A DNA stretch of 64,000 bases from Novipirellula aureliae (GCF_007860185.1 NZ_SJPY01000010.1:1-64000); one strand, 5' to 3'. Positions 15,257-23,673 are shown, counted from the first letter of the stretch. The notes: a model not told the origin generated them from the sequence alone. Numbers and translations are program-made.

Positions 15257-15773
15257 CATGGTCGAAAATCTGGCTCGAAATGTCAGGCGTTTCTCGGTCG
15301 CTGTGGATGACGGACACATCGCCAGTGGTTTCCAAGATGACCGCGATGACTTGATCGAAATGAAATGCATTCGCTTCACGAAGTTTGCCAAACAGATCAC
15401 CTTCGGTCATGTTGGCTCGCTTCAAATTTCCATGCAGAATCTGGGATCGCGTCATCAGCAGTAAAGGTTGATTGTCGACCAGCTTGCTGAGCACTGTCGA
15501 TTTGCGGCGCAATTTGGCCAGCAGCCATTGACCGCCGAACACGCACAGCATAGCGAACAAGCCCATCAGTAGCGTGGGGTTCGGACTCGAAATGGTCGCA
15601 CCGAATAGCGATCCAACCGCGATGGTCATCGCAAAGTCACCAGCGGACATTTTTGAAAAGCTGCGGAGGCCAACGATTCGAGTGTAGAGCAGTATGGCGG
15701 CATAAACAACGAAGCTGGAAATCAGAATCATTCCCAGTTGGTCGAGCGATATGGCGATCCATTTATCGAACAT
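15207..15773 (-). CDS. DUF421 membrane protein (YetF/YcaP-like)
   Basis: 188-residue protein from ATG 15773. Three hydrophobic N-terminal segments (about residues 12-30, 42-60 and 64-82) are followed by the DUF421 cytoplasmic domain with the usual S-A-G-D-F-A-M-T-I-A-V-G-S motif and a Q-P-L-L-L-M-T-R segment. This family (YetF in Bacillus, YcaP in E. coli) is linked to membrane or spore stress, but its molecular role is open. The neighbouring small genes (Cys-rich protein, lipoprotein, CsbD) suggest a stress-related neighbourhood. Confidence 0.88.
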   Translation of the reverse strand: MFDKWIAISLDQLGMILISSFVVYAAILLYTRIVGLRSFSKMSAGDFAMTIAVGSLFGATISSPNPTLLMGLFAMLCVFGGQWLLAKLRRKSTVLSKLVDNQPLLLMTRSQILHGNLKRANMTEGDLFGKLREANAFHFDQVIAVILETTGDVSVIHSDRETPDISSQIFDHVIGSERLKFHKDDKTS

Positions 15774-15796
15774 GTGACTTCCGCTATGAGGTCGTC

Positions 15797-15955
15797 TCAG
15801 GCGTTTTGCACGGGTGGTGCGGTGACTTTCTCAAGCGGCTCACCACAGCATTTCAACACGGTCGTGCATTCTTTGCAGTCGCAACCTTTGGTCACATGAA
15901 TTTCAAACTCACATTTCTTGCAGCGGTACATGTCGCCAATTTTCGGAGCGTCCAT
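15797..15955 (-). CDS. 52-residue cysteine-rich metal-binding protein
   Basis: Small gene from ATG 15953-15955. It contains seven cysteines in the order C-K-K-C, C-D-C-K-E-C, then C-C, with M-Y-R-C-K-K-C near the N terminus. This resembles desulforedoxin or rubredoxin-like zinc/iron knuckles. It is probably a soluble metal-binding protein. It lies 24 bases upstream of the DUF421 gene in the same direction and may be co-transcribed with it. Confidence 0.7.
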   Translation of the reverse strand: MDAPKIGDMYRCKKCEFEIHVTKGCDCKECTTVLKCCGEPLEKVTAPPVQNA

Positions 15956-16376
15956 TGGTTCTTCCTTGGTTTGGGGAGAGGATTCGAGCCCGTACTAAAA
16001 ACGGTGAACAGTCGGGCGAATGAAACTCATGAATCTCACCCGCAAATTGCGTTCCAACCCTTCGCGTTGTCACTCCATGTTTTTGCGACGAATTGCGAAG
16101 GTACGCGAACAACCGGACGACCATTGTATTGTTAGCTTTTTCGGCATGGTGAAGGACGATCGGCCCGAGTGCTTCAACAAACTTTCTTCAACAAACTTTA
16201 TCGGGCCTTGCCAGAGCTTCGCAGTCGAACAGACCGTACGCACTGGATCATGGTTGACGAAACTCATCGATTCTTTGGCACGCGGATTGCTTCGTCCATC
16301 GCATTGCTTCGTCCATCGCGTTGCCCCGAAAAAACAAAAGGGCACTCCACTAACTTGAACAGGTAGGAACACTTTG
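15956..16376. other. intergenic region with short direct repeats
   Basis: No gene supported. Two short tandem duplications are visible: cttcaacaaacttt near 16170-16200 and gcttcgtccatcgc near 16287-16320. The frames here are shadows of neighbouring genes. Confidence 0.6.
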
Positions 16377-16685
16377 ATGAAAACTCTAGCCGCTTGTACT
16401 TTCGCTCTTAGCACGTTCGCCATGATTGGCTGCAATGATTCTCCGACTGACCGCGAAGCGGATGCCGTCCGCGACCGAACGCAGCAGCAAGCCGAAAACA
16501 TCCGCGATTCGTCGCAGAATGCAGCAGAGAATCTTCGTGACCGCACCGACAACGCGAGTGACGCGGTGGAAGAGGCCGCGGAAGCAAAAGCGGATGCGAT
16601 TGAAGAACGTGGCGAAATGGAGGCGGATCGCAAAGAAGCATTAGGCGAACGCAAAGCCGATGCCTTGGAAGAAGTCGATAACTAA
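16377..16685 (+). CDS. small helical lipoprotein
   Basis: 102-residue protein from ATG 16377 (a TTG three bases earlier is less likely). A signal peptide ends in M-I-G-C, a lipobox. The mature part is almost entirely charged helix, with heptad-like repeats of Ala, Asp, Glu and Arg (for example A-V-E-E-A-A-E-A-K-A-D-A). It resembles YtxH- or LEA-type stress proteins and should be anchored in the membrane facing the periplasm. Confidence 0.8.
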   Translation: MKTLAACTFALSTFAMIGCNDSPTDREADAVRDRTQQQAENIRDSSQNAAENLRDRTDNASDAVEEAAEAKADAIEERGEMEADRKEALGERKADALEEVDN

Positions 16686-17142
16686 GCAATCCGTAGCGGC
16701 TCTTCGAGAAGTCGTATTTCTTACGGACGGGTTTGAACCTGAATTGTAAGACAGTTATCCCAAAGGGATTTCAGCGATTAGCCGGCGGTCGAACGCAGCG
16801 AACATTGCCGGATCACGAACTGCCGGATCACGAACCGCCGGATCACGAACCGCCGGATCACGAACCGCCGGATCACGAACCGCCGGATCACGAACCACAG
16901 AGACCATCGAACCACGGAGACCATCGACCCCGAAGCACGTCGCAGAGAGCATAGGAAGATCTACGACACCCTTCGGGGGCGAAAAGGTGATTTCCATCGC
17001 CAACCCCGGATGCGCTCGCGCGATCCGGGGCTAATTGCTAAAACGCCTTCGGCATGATCATTGGCCGCGATCTTGCCGGAATACAATCGATGTTTCGGAG
17101 AGATGCGGCTACGGATTTGTCGCTGATAGGTATTGGGATGAT
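16686..17142. repeat. intergenic region with 15-bp tandem repeat
   Basis: Six to seven tandem copies of a 15-bp unit, gccggatcacgaacc, lie at about 16807-16897, followed by degenerate copies (accatcgaaccacggag). Because 15 is a multiple of three, both strands stay open (V-R-D-P-A repeats on the minus strand), but neither looks like a real gene. Confidence 0.75.
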
Positions 17143-17808
17143 ATGAAAAACAAGATCGTTATTGCAGCGGTTGCTGCGGGCGTTTTCGGTTGCGTCGCTG
17201 TCGCGGCGTGGGTGTTCTCGCGCGTTGATCACCTAGCGTCGGGCTACCAGACTCGCCAATTCACGATCGCTTGCGATTTTGATAAGTTTCGCCAAATTTT
17301 GGTTCGAAAAAATGCGACCGATGCGATCGTGGCTCGCTCGGGAATGACTCTACTCAATGAGAAAGTCGTCGATGTGTCGATCGATACGAGCGAAGATGAT
17401 CGCCCGCTACTCAATGCGATTCGGGGGCGGTCGAAAAGCAGCTTGGCCGCCGTCAAGGAGATCACGGTGAGTTTAGCAGACCCAGCGTTGGATACCAACG
17501 AGCTTGTGCTTTGGCAATATGCGGACGTCGAATCGGACAAGATGAACATTGTCACGGAGTCCAAACAACCCGCTGGCAACTTGCAACACTACGAAACGAC
17601 GCTGGAAGCACGCGGAGAGGATGGGAAAACCTCGGTAAATTTGAGCGTGGGATTGCAGGTGCAAGTTCGAGTGCCGAGGTTGTTCACGAGCCGAGCCGAT
17701 GCAAAGGTGCAGCGTGCGGCGGACGATGCGATCGAGGAACAGGCGTCATCGATCGAATCGTTTGTTCTTGAACATGCTGGCGAACGATTGATCCTGCCGA
17801 AACTTTGA
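17143..17808 (+). CDS. membrane-anchored hypothetical protein upstream of diadenylate cyclase
   Basis: 221-residue protein from ATG 17143. One N-terminal hydrophobic segment (residues 5-25) is a signal anchor, followed by an extracytoplasmic domain of about 190 residues. The end is rich in Arg/Glu (R-A-A-D-D-A-I-E-E-Q). No family recognised. It lies 62 bases upstream of the diadenylate cyclase gene and probably shares its transcript. Confidence 0.75.
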   Translation: MKNKIVIAAVAAGVFGCVAVAAWVFSRVDHLASGYQTRQFTIACDFDKFRQILVRKNATDAIVARSGMTLLNEKVVDVSIDTSEDDRPLLNAIRGRSKSSLAAVKEITVSLADPALDTNELVLWQYADVESDKMNIVTESKQPAGNLQHYETTLEARGEDGKTSVNLSVGLQVQVRVPRLFTSRADAKVQRAADDAIEEQASSIESFVLEHAGERLILPKL

Positions 17809-17870
17809 CATAACAAGTGTTGGCTGTGGGATGTGGCATCCCGATCGATCAGCGACGATCTGAGATCAAT

Positions 17871-19070
17871 ATGCAAGCTTTCTTTGAAAAGTTGACTGAG
17901 CCGTTGCGGTACGCGGACGTGCTGGACGTTGCGATTGTCTCAGTGCTTTTGTATGTCACGTTTGTATGGTTGCGCGATCGGGCCTCACGGTCGCTTCGGA
18001 TCGTCACGGTGGGTTTGACTGCGACGTTCCTCACAGCTCGCTGGCTTGAACTTTATCTTACGACCATGCTGTTTCATTACGGCATGTTGGCGATTGTTAT
18101 CGCCCTGGTGATTGTTTTTCAAAACGACATTCGGTACGGCTTCGAGCGATTGACGACGTTTAGGTGGTTCCATTATTCGTCGAATCCCGAAGTGAATTCG
18201 CTTCACATCGACATGATAAGCGAGGCGGTGACCGTGATGGCTAGGGATCGGATCGGAGCACTGATTGTCTTTCCTGGTCGTGAACCGCTTGATCGCCATT
18301 TGCGCGGCGGTGTGACGGTGGATGCCGAGGTTAGCCTTCCGCTTCTGCTGAGCATTTTTCATCCGAAATCACCGGGGCATGACGGTGCCGTCGTGATCGC
18401 GAGCGGTCGGATCGCAACCCTCGGCTTGCATCTGCCATTGAGCCAACGAGTCGACCAAATTCATGGCAGCGGCACACGCCACGCTGCTGCGTTGGGGTTA
18501 TCCGAATGTAGTGACGCATTGGTCTTAGTCGTTTCCGAGGAGCGAGGTACCGTCACGCTTTGCCGAAACGGCGAACTGCAAGTCGTCGACCAAGCAAGCG
18601 TAGCCGAGCAGTTGCATAATCATTTTCTTGAGCAATCGTCCAGTGCAGATGGCCGACCACAAATACAAGTTGCAAATTGGCTTACAAAGCTGGTCGCTGT
18701 CGCTGTGGCAATCTTGCTCTGGTTTCAACTGGCATATCATACCGACACGATCCAACGAACATACATCATCCCGATCGAATATCGCAATTTGCCGGCCGAC
18801 TTGGAAATCGTTGAACCGAAACCGACTCACGTTCAAGTCACGTTATCCGGTGTCCAGCCAGCCTTCGGCATGCTCGACCCTGCCGCATCGACTGTTTCAC
18901 TCGATGCGAACCAGATTAGCGGTCAGCAAACCCTTCGCTGGACGACGGGCGACCACCTAAAAAACGTTCCGTCGGAATTAGCGGTGGAGAGTGTTGAACC
19001 GCAGTCGATTGTCGTTTCAGTACGCAAGAAACGTTTGCAGTCCGTCGACTCGAATCGCGATCAGAAATGA
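17871..19070 (+). CDS. diadenylate cyclase fused to a YbbR/CdaR-like domain
   Basis: 399-residue protein from ATG 17871. Three N-terminal membrane segments (about residues 15-35, 38-60 and 65-85) are followed by a DisA_N (DAC) domain that makes c-di-AMP from two ATP. The two active-site motifs are present: H-D-G-A-V-V-I and R-H-A-A-A-L-G-L-S-E. A fourth membrane segment (about residues 270-290) then leads into a YbbR-type domain (Y-I-I-P-I-E-Y-R-N-L-P…V-Q-V-T-L-S-G). In Firmicutes the cyclase CdaA and its YbbR regulator CdaR are separate neighbouring genes; here both are one chain. The stop overlaps the next start as ATGA. Confidence 0.9.
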   Translation: MQAFFEKLTEPLRYADVLDVAIVSVLLYVTFVWLRDRASRSLRIVTVGLTATFLTARWLELYLTTMLFHYGMLAIVIALVIVFQNDIRYGFERLTTFRWFHYSSNPEVNSLHIDMISEAVTVMARDRIGALIVFPGREPLDRHLRGGVTVDAEVSLPLLLSIFHPKSPGHDGAVVIASGRIATLGLHLPLSQRVDQIHGSGTRHAAALGLSECSDALVLVVSEERGTVTLCRNGELQVVDQASVAEQLHNHFLEQSSSADGRPQIQVANWLTKLVAVAVAILLWFQLAYHTDTIQRTYIIPIEYRNLPADLEIVEPKPTHVQVTLSGVQPAFGMLDPAASTVSLDANQISGQQTLRWTTGDHLKNVPSELAVESVEPQSIVVSVRKKRLQSVDSNRDQK

Positions 19071-19234
19071 AGGTGCTTTGAATCGTTGTTTGGCTCGTTG
19101 TCGTTGTTGTATCGGCTGCGCTAATTGTCGGTGCTCTTTGCTGGCTAGCCCGAAGCTTGCCTGAATCGTTGAAGGGTTTACCGTCGATGTGGACGAGTAA
19201 CGTACAACCGGCTGACGAGCGATCAACGAATTAG
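19067..19234 (+). pseudogene. small membrane protein frame interrupted by TGA
   Basis: The ATG at 19067 overlaps the cyclase stop (ATGA). The frame reads M-K-V-L, then TGA (19079-19081), then a hydrophobic helix I-V-V-W-L-V-V-V-V-V-S-A-A-L-I and a short polar tail, ending in TAG at 19232. A TGG-to-TGA change at codon 5 would explain it. No other start precedes the helix. It is either a recent pseudogene or a sequence error. Confidence 0.5.
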
Positions 19235-19394
19235 GTAGCGCAAGGGCTAAGACTTTCGGCTCCGTGACGCACGGGCCAAAACTCTCGAAGTGTTCCGCAC
19301 GTTTTGGCCCGCGAATTGCGTTAGCTTCCGATGGGTTCTCCAACGGGAGAGCATTCTTTTTGAAGTACAAGTCTGAAACATAAGGAACAATGCA

Positions 19395-19598
19395 ATGAAC
19401 TGGGACCAAATCCAGGGCAAGTGGAAACAAGCCAAAGGCCAAGCCCAACAAAAATGGGGCGACTTGACCGAAGACGACCTCGATGTCGTTGACGGAAAAC
19501 GTCAAGAACTCGTCGGCAAAGTGCAGGAGCGATATGGCATCGCCAAAGAAGAAGCCGAGAAGCAGGTCAAGGAGTTCGAAAGCTCTTGCAACTGCTGA
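19395..19598 (+). CDS. CsbD family stress protein
   Basis: 67-residue CsbD-family protein from ATG 19395. It has the characteristic M-N-W-D-Q-I-Q-G-K-W-K-Q start and the D-D-L-D-V-V-D-G-K-R segment. CsbD proteins are small, abundant, hydrophilic proteins under general stress control in many bacteria; their biochemical role is unknown. The tail S-S-C-N-C adds two cysteines not usual in the family. Confidence 0.93.
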   Translation: MNWDQIQGKWKQAKGQAQQKWGDLTEDDLDVVDGKRQELVGKVQERYGIAKEEAEKQVKEFESSCNC

Positions 19599-19677
19599 AA
19601 CGAAACCGAGCTTCAGCGAATTTTCCATTACCACCAACAATTAACCTTTCTGTCCCTCTAACAAAAGAGTAACACTC

Positions 19678-20229
19678 ATGAATCGCGCATTCCAAATCGC
19701 CATCGCTACCATAGCGATCGGCGGACTAACCTTTTCCACCGCCAATGCTCAAACTACCGCGACAAATCCCCGAACAGGTGCGGATGCAGGTAAGCTTGAC
19801 AGCGTAACTCGCGGTGCAAATATCCGTGTTAGCCAATTGATGGGCTACAACATTCAAAACGCTCAAGGCGAAAGCGTTGGCGAGATCAAAGATATCGTGA
19901 TGGATTCGCGTACTGGCAAAGTCAGCTATGTCGCGGTCACGTACGGCGGCTTCCTAGGTATGGGTAACAAGTTGTTCGCCGTTCCTTTTGAAGCATTCAA
20001 AGTGCAAGTGGATCCAGATGAAGTGGCCGACGATGATATCGACGAAGACGACTATGTGTTGGTCTTGAATGTCACCCAGCAACAGCTCGAAGGCCAAACA
20101 GGGTTCGACGAAGATCATTGGCCCAATATGGCAGACCAGCAATGGCGCGCCGATTTAGACAAACGATATGGTGTTCAGCGAAACATGAACGCCAAAGATC
20201 GCCTGATGCGAGAGAATCGCAATCAGTAG
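19678..20229 (+). CDS. secreted PRC-barrel domain protein
   Basis: 183-residue protein from ATG 19678. A signal peptide (about residues 1-24, A-N-A-Q cleavage) is followed by a PRC-barrel domain (about residues 52-120) with the typical G-E-I-K-D-I-V-M-D-S and V-A-V-T-Y-G-G-F pattern, and an acidic, tryptophan-containing tail. Such proteins commonly accompany CsbD genes in stress loci. The gene lies 79 bases after the CsbD gene and is followed by a clear terminator. Confidence 0.9.
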   Translation: MNRAFQIAIATIAIGGLTFSTANAQTTATNPRTGADAGKLDSVTRGANIRVSQLMGYNIQNAQGESVGEIKDIVMDSRTGKVSYVAVTYGGFLGMGNKLFAVPFEAFKVQVDPDEVADDDIDEDDYVLVLNVTQQQLEGQTGFDEDHWPNMADQQWRADLDKRYGVQRNMNAKDRLMRENRNQ

Positions 20230-20270
20230 ACGCTATGACAATGTAACTCTCGAAGTTACGTTCGTTTCAG

Positions 20271-20311
20271 GGCAGGACCGCACCGAGCATAGGGTGCGGA
20301 CTGCCTTTTTT
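20271..20311 (+). terminator. rho-independent terminator
   Basis: Hairpin formed by ggcaggaccgcacc and gggtgcggactgcc around a six- to seven-base loop, followed directly by a run of six T. It lies 42 bases after the PRC-barrel stop. Confidence 0.88.
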
Positions 20312-20712
20312 AGGCCTCTTCAGAAGAATCCGTGGGTTGATTCATTCATCCCAAGTACCGAAGGGTAGGGTTTTCAGGCACCGCAGGGCAAAAAGAATGT
20401 TTTCGGTGCATCAGCAATCTGACGTTCAAAAAGAAACCTCGGCAAAACAAGCCGTTATATCAAGGCCTAGATCAATATTTTTTATATCGGTGACAATTAA
20501 AGTAAATTTGAAAACCGCGAAGGAACGCGGTTTTCAACGCTGCGCTGGCTGCTGTTTCCGATCTCGGAAAATCCTCAAAAACACTGTGACAACGCCATTC
20601 GTACCGGACACTTTTTCTTCCGATGGTTGCTGTGTCTCCCTTCGGTCGGCTACAATCGTGTTTTAACGTTCGCCGATTTAGAATACCTTTTCGGCGTTTC
20701 CCATACTGATCC
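20312..20712. other. intergenic region with hairpin
   Basis: No supported gene; a 109-residue frame here lacks a start context and coding look. A perfect 10-bp hairpin, GAAAACCGCG/CGCGGTTTTC, lies at 20510-20519 and 20526-20535. Confidence 0.55.
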
Positions 20713-20802
20713 GATTACCAATCGATCAACCGCAGTCGGCCACGACCGTTTACTCTGTGGTCAGCGTTACTTTGGGCGACGCGGTTATCGTTGGCGTTGA
20801 TC
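20713..20802 (+). repeat. isolated attC-like site (type I), + orientation
   Basis: Matches the reverse complement of attC 4/12/16 over most of its length (accgcagtcggccacga…ctctgtggtcagcgtta…gacgcggttatcg). Its left core is altered (GATTACC) and the right core is GTTGATC. It marks a second cassette cluster with opposite orientation, 7 kb from the main array. Confidence 0.78.
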
Positions 20803-20841
20803 CGTGCGAGTAACATTTCTTCTACCGATGGAACATTTTGC

Positions 20842-21903
20842 ATGTTGTTTCCAGATAGTTTCCTTCAGCAATCGTTTGGGTTGATTTTGGCCACCGCGTT
20901 GGTGATTTCGGGTTCGACTGTGCTTGCGTGTACACGTATTCTATGGAACACGAACGGATTGGTGACGGTCGCCGGACGCACGATGGATTGGGCTGAATCC
21001 ACCGAACCAAGACTCTACGTCTTTCCAAGGGGACTCACTCGAGATGGCGGACGTGTTGGAGCAAATGATATCGGGGACGAGAATCCGCTCACATGGACGT
21101 CACGTTATGGTTCGGTCATCGTCTCTGCTTATGGGCTCGCTTCTGTCGACGGCCTGAATGAGAAGGGATTCGCAATGCACTTACTGTTCTTAACTGCCAC
21201 CGACTATGGACCGCGCGATCCTGAGAAGACTGGGGTCCATGCGGGCGTTTGGGGACAGTACTTACTCGATAACGCTGCAACGGTAGAAGAGGCGTTGAAA
21301 CTTATGGAAGACATTCAGCCTATTATGGTTGAGCACGCCGGTTTCAAATCGTCTCTGCACTTGGCAGTCGAAGATGTGACGGGAGATTCGGCCATCATTG
21401 AATATGTCGATGGGCGGCCTGAGATCTATCACGGGCCCGAACACCGAGTGGTGACCAATGACCCGCCGTACAATGAACAGTTGGTCGAGTTGGAAAAGTG
21501 GGATTTTACGGATGCGACGCGCCAAACGCCGCTTCCGGGAAACGTAAATCCGACAGATCGCTTTGTGCGAGCCAACTATTTCTTGAAGACATTGCGCAAT
21601 CCCAGGAATGAACGAGAAGCGATCGCAACGAGCTTTTCGCTCGCACGCAATGCCTCTGTGCCGTCCAACGCTCCCTACAAGACAGTGGGAACGATCTACG
21701 ACACAGAGTACCGGACAGTCTGCAACCTTGATGCGAAACGGTATTTCTTCGAACTGACGACCAGCCCTAATGTTATTTGGGTGAACCTTGTTGAATTAAG
21801 TTTATCGCCTGATTCTCCCGTGCTTGTTCTCAATCCAGACAACATTCACTTGTCGGGAAGCGTAAATCAGCAATTCGAGATAGCAGCGGAACGTCCATTT
21901 TAG
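20842..21903 (+). CDS. choloylglycine hydrolase-type Ntn amidase (cassette-borne)
   Basis: 353-residue protein from ATG 20842; the longer frame begins in the attC-like site. A signal peptide precedes V-L-A-C-T-R, where the cysteine becomes the N-terminal nucleophile after processing, as in penicillin V acylase and bile-salt hydrolase (linear amide C-N hydrolases). Family motifs include G-R-T-M-D-W, G-L-A-S-V-D-G-L-N-E-K-G and V-T-N-D-P-P-Y. It should cleave an amide in the periplasm or outside; acyl-homoserine lactones or acylated amino acids are possible substrates, which is inference. Flanking attC-like sites mark it as a former cassette. Confidence 0.88.
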   Translation: MLFPDSFLQQSFGLILATALVISGSTVLACTRILWNTNGLVTVAGRTMDWAESTEPRLYVFPRGLTRDGGRVGANDIGDENPLTWTSRYGSVIVSAYGLASVDGLNEKGFAMHLLFLTATDYGPRDPEKTGVHAGVWGQYLLDNAATVEEALKLMEDIQPIMVEHAGFKSSLHLAVEDVTGDSAIIEYVDGRPEIYHGPEHRVVTNDPPYNEQLVELEKWDFTDATRQTPLPGNVNPTDRFVRANYFLKTLRNPRNEREAIATSFSLARNASVPSNAPYKTVGTIYDTEYRTVCNLDAKRYFFELTTSPNVIWVNLVELSLSPDSPVLVLNPDNIHLSGSVNQQFEIAAERPF

Positions 21904-21913
21904 TCCGTGCAAA

Positions 21914-22004
21914 AGCGAACAATCGCGTGCACCCGATTAGGCGAGTCGGGCTTTTTTGAAGTGGTGAGTCGTTCGCGGCGACGTCGTGATCCGTATCGTT
22001 CGTC
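21914..22004 (+). repeat. attC-like site after the Ntn hydrolase gene
   Basis: Closely matches the reverse complement of attC 2 (gaagtggtgagtcgttcgcggcgac…gtgatccgtatcgtt). Cores are AGCGAAC and GTTCGTC. The left core does not match the start of its own cassette (GTTGATC), unlike every cassette of the main array, so this cluster has decayed or been rearranged. Confidence 0.78.
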
Positions 22005-22059
22005 GGAGGAACCAAGTATCGCTGACCCCATTTGGAGAAAGTTGAGCTCATTTGGCGAA

Positions 22060-22262
22060 ATGCGAATGCATCGAAACATCCTACCCACCATGATCTTGCT
22101 TCTGTTGAATCTAGGCAATGCAAATATCTCGAATTCCCAGGAGGAGGAAATCGGGAAGAAGGGCATTGTTGACTCGAAAGACTCCGTTCTACTCGCCTGC
22201 AGTCGGCCAATAGCGTTTACTCTGTGGTCAACGTTAATCGGGGCGACGCGGTTAGCCCCAAT
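22060..22262 (+). pseudogene. remnant of a small cassette gene with degenerate attC
   Basis: An ATG at 22060 starts a frame with a signal-peptide-like segment (I-L-P-T-M-I-L-L-L-L-N-L) and a charged stretch, Q-E-E-E-I-G-K-K-G. The frame then runs without stop through a degenerate type I attC (about 22185-22262) into the next gene. A stop and a proper attC core have apparently been lost. Confidence 0.45.
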
Positions 22263-22290
22263 TTTTCGCCCAATAACAAGAGAGAATCAC

Positions 22291-22779
22291 ATGCGTTTCA
22301 CCGTTTTGTTTTGTGTGTCATGGCTGATGGTAACGTTCTGCGGGGCATCGTTGAGGGCGGCGGAGCCCAAGGCCGTCGCATTGAGTGCCATCGCAAGCCT
22401 GTTCATTGAGCATGACATCGCCGCGTTCAAGTCCTTTGTGAATGATGACGCAATTCAAGGTGATTTTGATCCTGGGTCGGCAATCGCTAAGATCGACAAA
22501 CAACGCCCCGAAAAAATGAAGGTGATCGACCTATCCCAGGTAATTTTCTTTCGCGCACTTGACATCGATCGCTTGGCCAAGCTCTATCCAGATGACCTTT
22601 GGGCACGCGTTGAGAAGCACATCGGCGAGAAACAAGGTGTGCTCGTAAAACTCTCGCTCACTGGTGAAATGGCGAATCGCGCTAGGGCAGCCGGGAAGGA
22701 TCCCAACGACATTGCCATGATGACGTTCGTCTTAAACTCTCAGCCGGAACCGAAAATTGTCCACATTGACGACAACTAG
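22291..22779 (+). CDS. secreted hypothetical protein
   Basis: 162-residue protein from ATG 22291 with a purine-rich site (aagagagaa) upstream. The signal peptide (about residues 1-23, L-R-A-A cleavage) is followed by a helical domain of about 135 residues. No family recognised. The stop codon TAG is supplied by the end of the MITE-like element that follows, so the original C terminus may have been different. Confidence 0.72.
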   Translation: MRFTVLFCVSWLMVTFCGASLRAAEPKAVALSAIASLFIEHDIAAFKSFVNDDAIQGDFDPGSAIAKIDKQRPEKMKVIDLSQVIFFRALDIDRLAKLYPDDLWARVEKHIGEKQGVLVKLSLTGEMANRARAAGKDPNDIAMMTFVLNSQPEPKIVHIDDN

Positions 22780-22893
22780 AGCATTTTGATTTTTGACGTG
22801 GCTGGGGCTTCCAGCCCCAGTTGAGAAGAACGCTGCGGCTGGAAGCCACAGCCACTAAACACGCAGCCTACGGCTTTTTGCAAAATGCTCTAG
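22776..22893. mobile_element. small MITE-like palindromic element
   Basis: 118-bp element with perfect 13-bp inverted ends, CTAGAGCATTTTG (22776-22788) and CAAAATGCTCTAG (22881-22893). The inner palindromes are tggctggggcttccagcccca and cggctggaagccacagccac. Non-coding. Confidence 0.8.
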
Positions 22894-23049
22894 CTTGGGT
22901 TTAATGTGGTCCTAGGCTTTGCGGACAAGTTGCAGCACGGTTGAATGGCGTTCAGAAATCGCGGACGTCCTTTCGTATCGCACATTCATCGCCTGGGTTG
23001 GCGGACACCCGACTTGCACTTTCAAGTCTATCACGGCGCCATAGACTTG

Positions 23050-23673
23050 TCAGTCTGACGATTCGGTTGGCCAATCCGGTAGCAGAAACTTTTTCTTGAC
23101 GTTAGCGGTGTGCTCGTCGTAATGCTTCTCCATTTGCCGCAGCAAGGATCCAAGCGAACTCCAAGAAGTTGCGGGAGGCTTCTGGTCCAGCTGAATGTCT
23201 GCTAGCAAGTAGGCGTAGCGACGACAGAAGTCATCCACTCGCTGCATGGCCCGTGCTTCGTCCTTTCCGCTCCAACGAGGATTGCGAGCTTCGTAGTTCG
23301 CGGGCATTTGCTGCGGATTCCAATCCACGACTGGAATACTCGAATCAAGTGCGTGGTAGATCTGTGAGAAGAATCGCAGCTGCCTTCCGGCCATGTGTTC
23401 GGCGTTCCATCGCGGAGTGTGAGTGCCATCGGACGGCTTGAAGTTCATTTGCTCGACCGACAACTGCCGAAAGACATCTTGTGAACGACGATTGGCTGCC
23501 TCCATTCGATCGAACGCCTGTCGCAGATGCTCCGGCACAGGAGGCGGCGCGTTGAGCAGCGGGGATACGTTGGCGGTTGAATGACCGTTGCCGCCGTCGC
23601 TCGACTGGCCGAGGGCGTGCCCAGACAGAAAGGTCAGTAACGATACGAACAGGATTGAGAACGGATTTGACAT
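23050..23673 (-). CDS. exported DinB-like (YfiT-type) protein
   Basis: 207-residue protein from ATG 23673. A signal peptide (residues 1-22) is followed by a DinB/YfiT four-helix bundle. Likely metal-ligand histidines lie in W-N-A-E-H-M-A-G-R near residue 89 and in H-Y-D-E-H-T-A-N-V near residue 185. DinB-family proteins are metal-dependent enzymes or thiol transferases, and exported versions are frequent in planctomycetes. It is alone in its orientation here. Confidence 0.83.
   Translation of the reverse strand: MSNPFSILFVSLLTFLSGHALGQSSDGGNGHSTANVSPLLNAPPPVPEHLRQAFDRMEAANRRSQDVFRQLSVEQMNFKPSDGTHTPRWNAEHMAGRQLRFFSQIYHALDSSIPVVDWNPQQMPANYEARNPRWSGKDEARAMQRVDDFCRRYAYLLADIQLDQKPPATSWSSLGSLLRQMEKHYDEHTANVKKKFLLPDWPTESSD

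Noticed and set aside
16070-16654. 194-codon minus frame opposite the lipoprotein gene
   Set aside because: It is Ser/Arg-rich, lies antisense to a gene with a signal peptide and lipobox, and has no family match.
16755-17003. 82-codon minus-strand frame with V-R-D-P-A repeats
   Set aside because: It is produced by the 15-bp tandem repeat and has no start context or family.
19067-19234. TGA at codon 5 considered as a recoded codon or selenocysteine
   Set aside because: No SECIS-like hairpin directly follows, the residue is in a hydrophobic helix start, and planctomycetes use TGA as stop.
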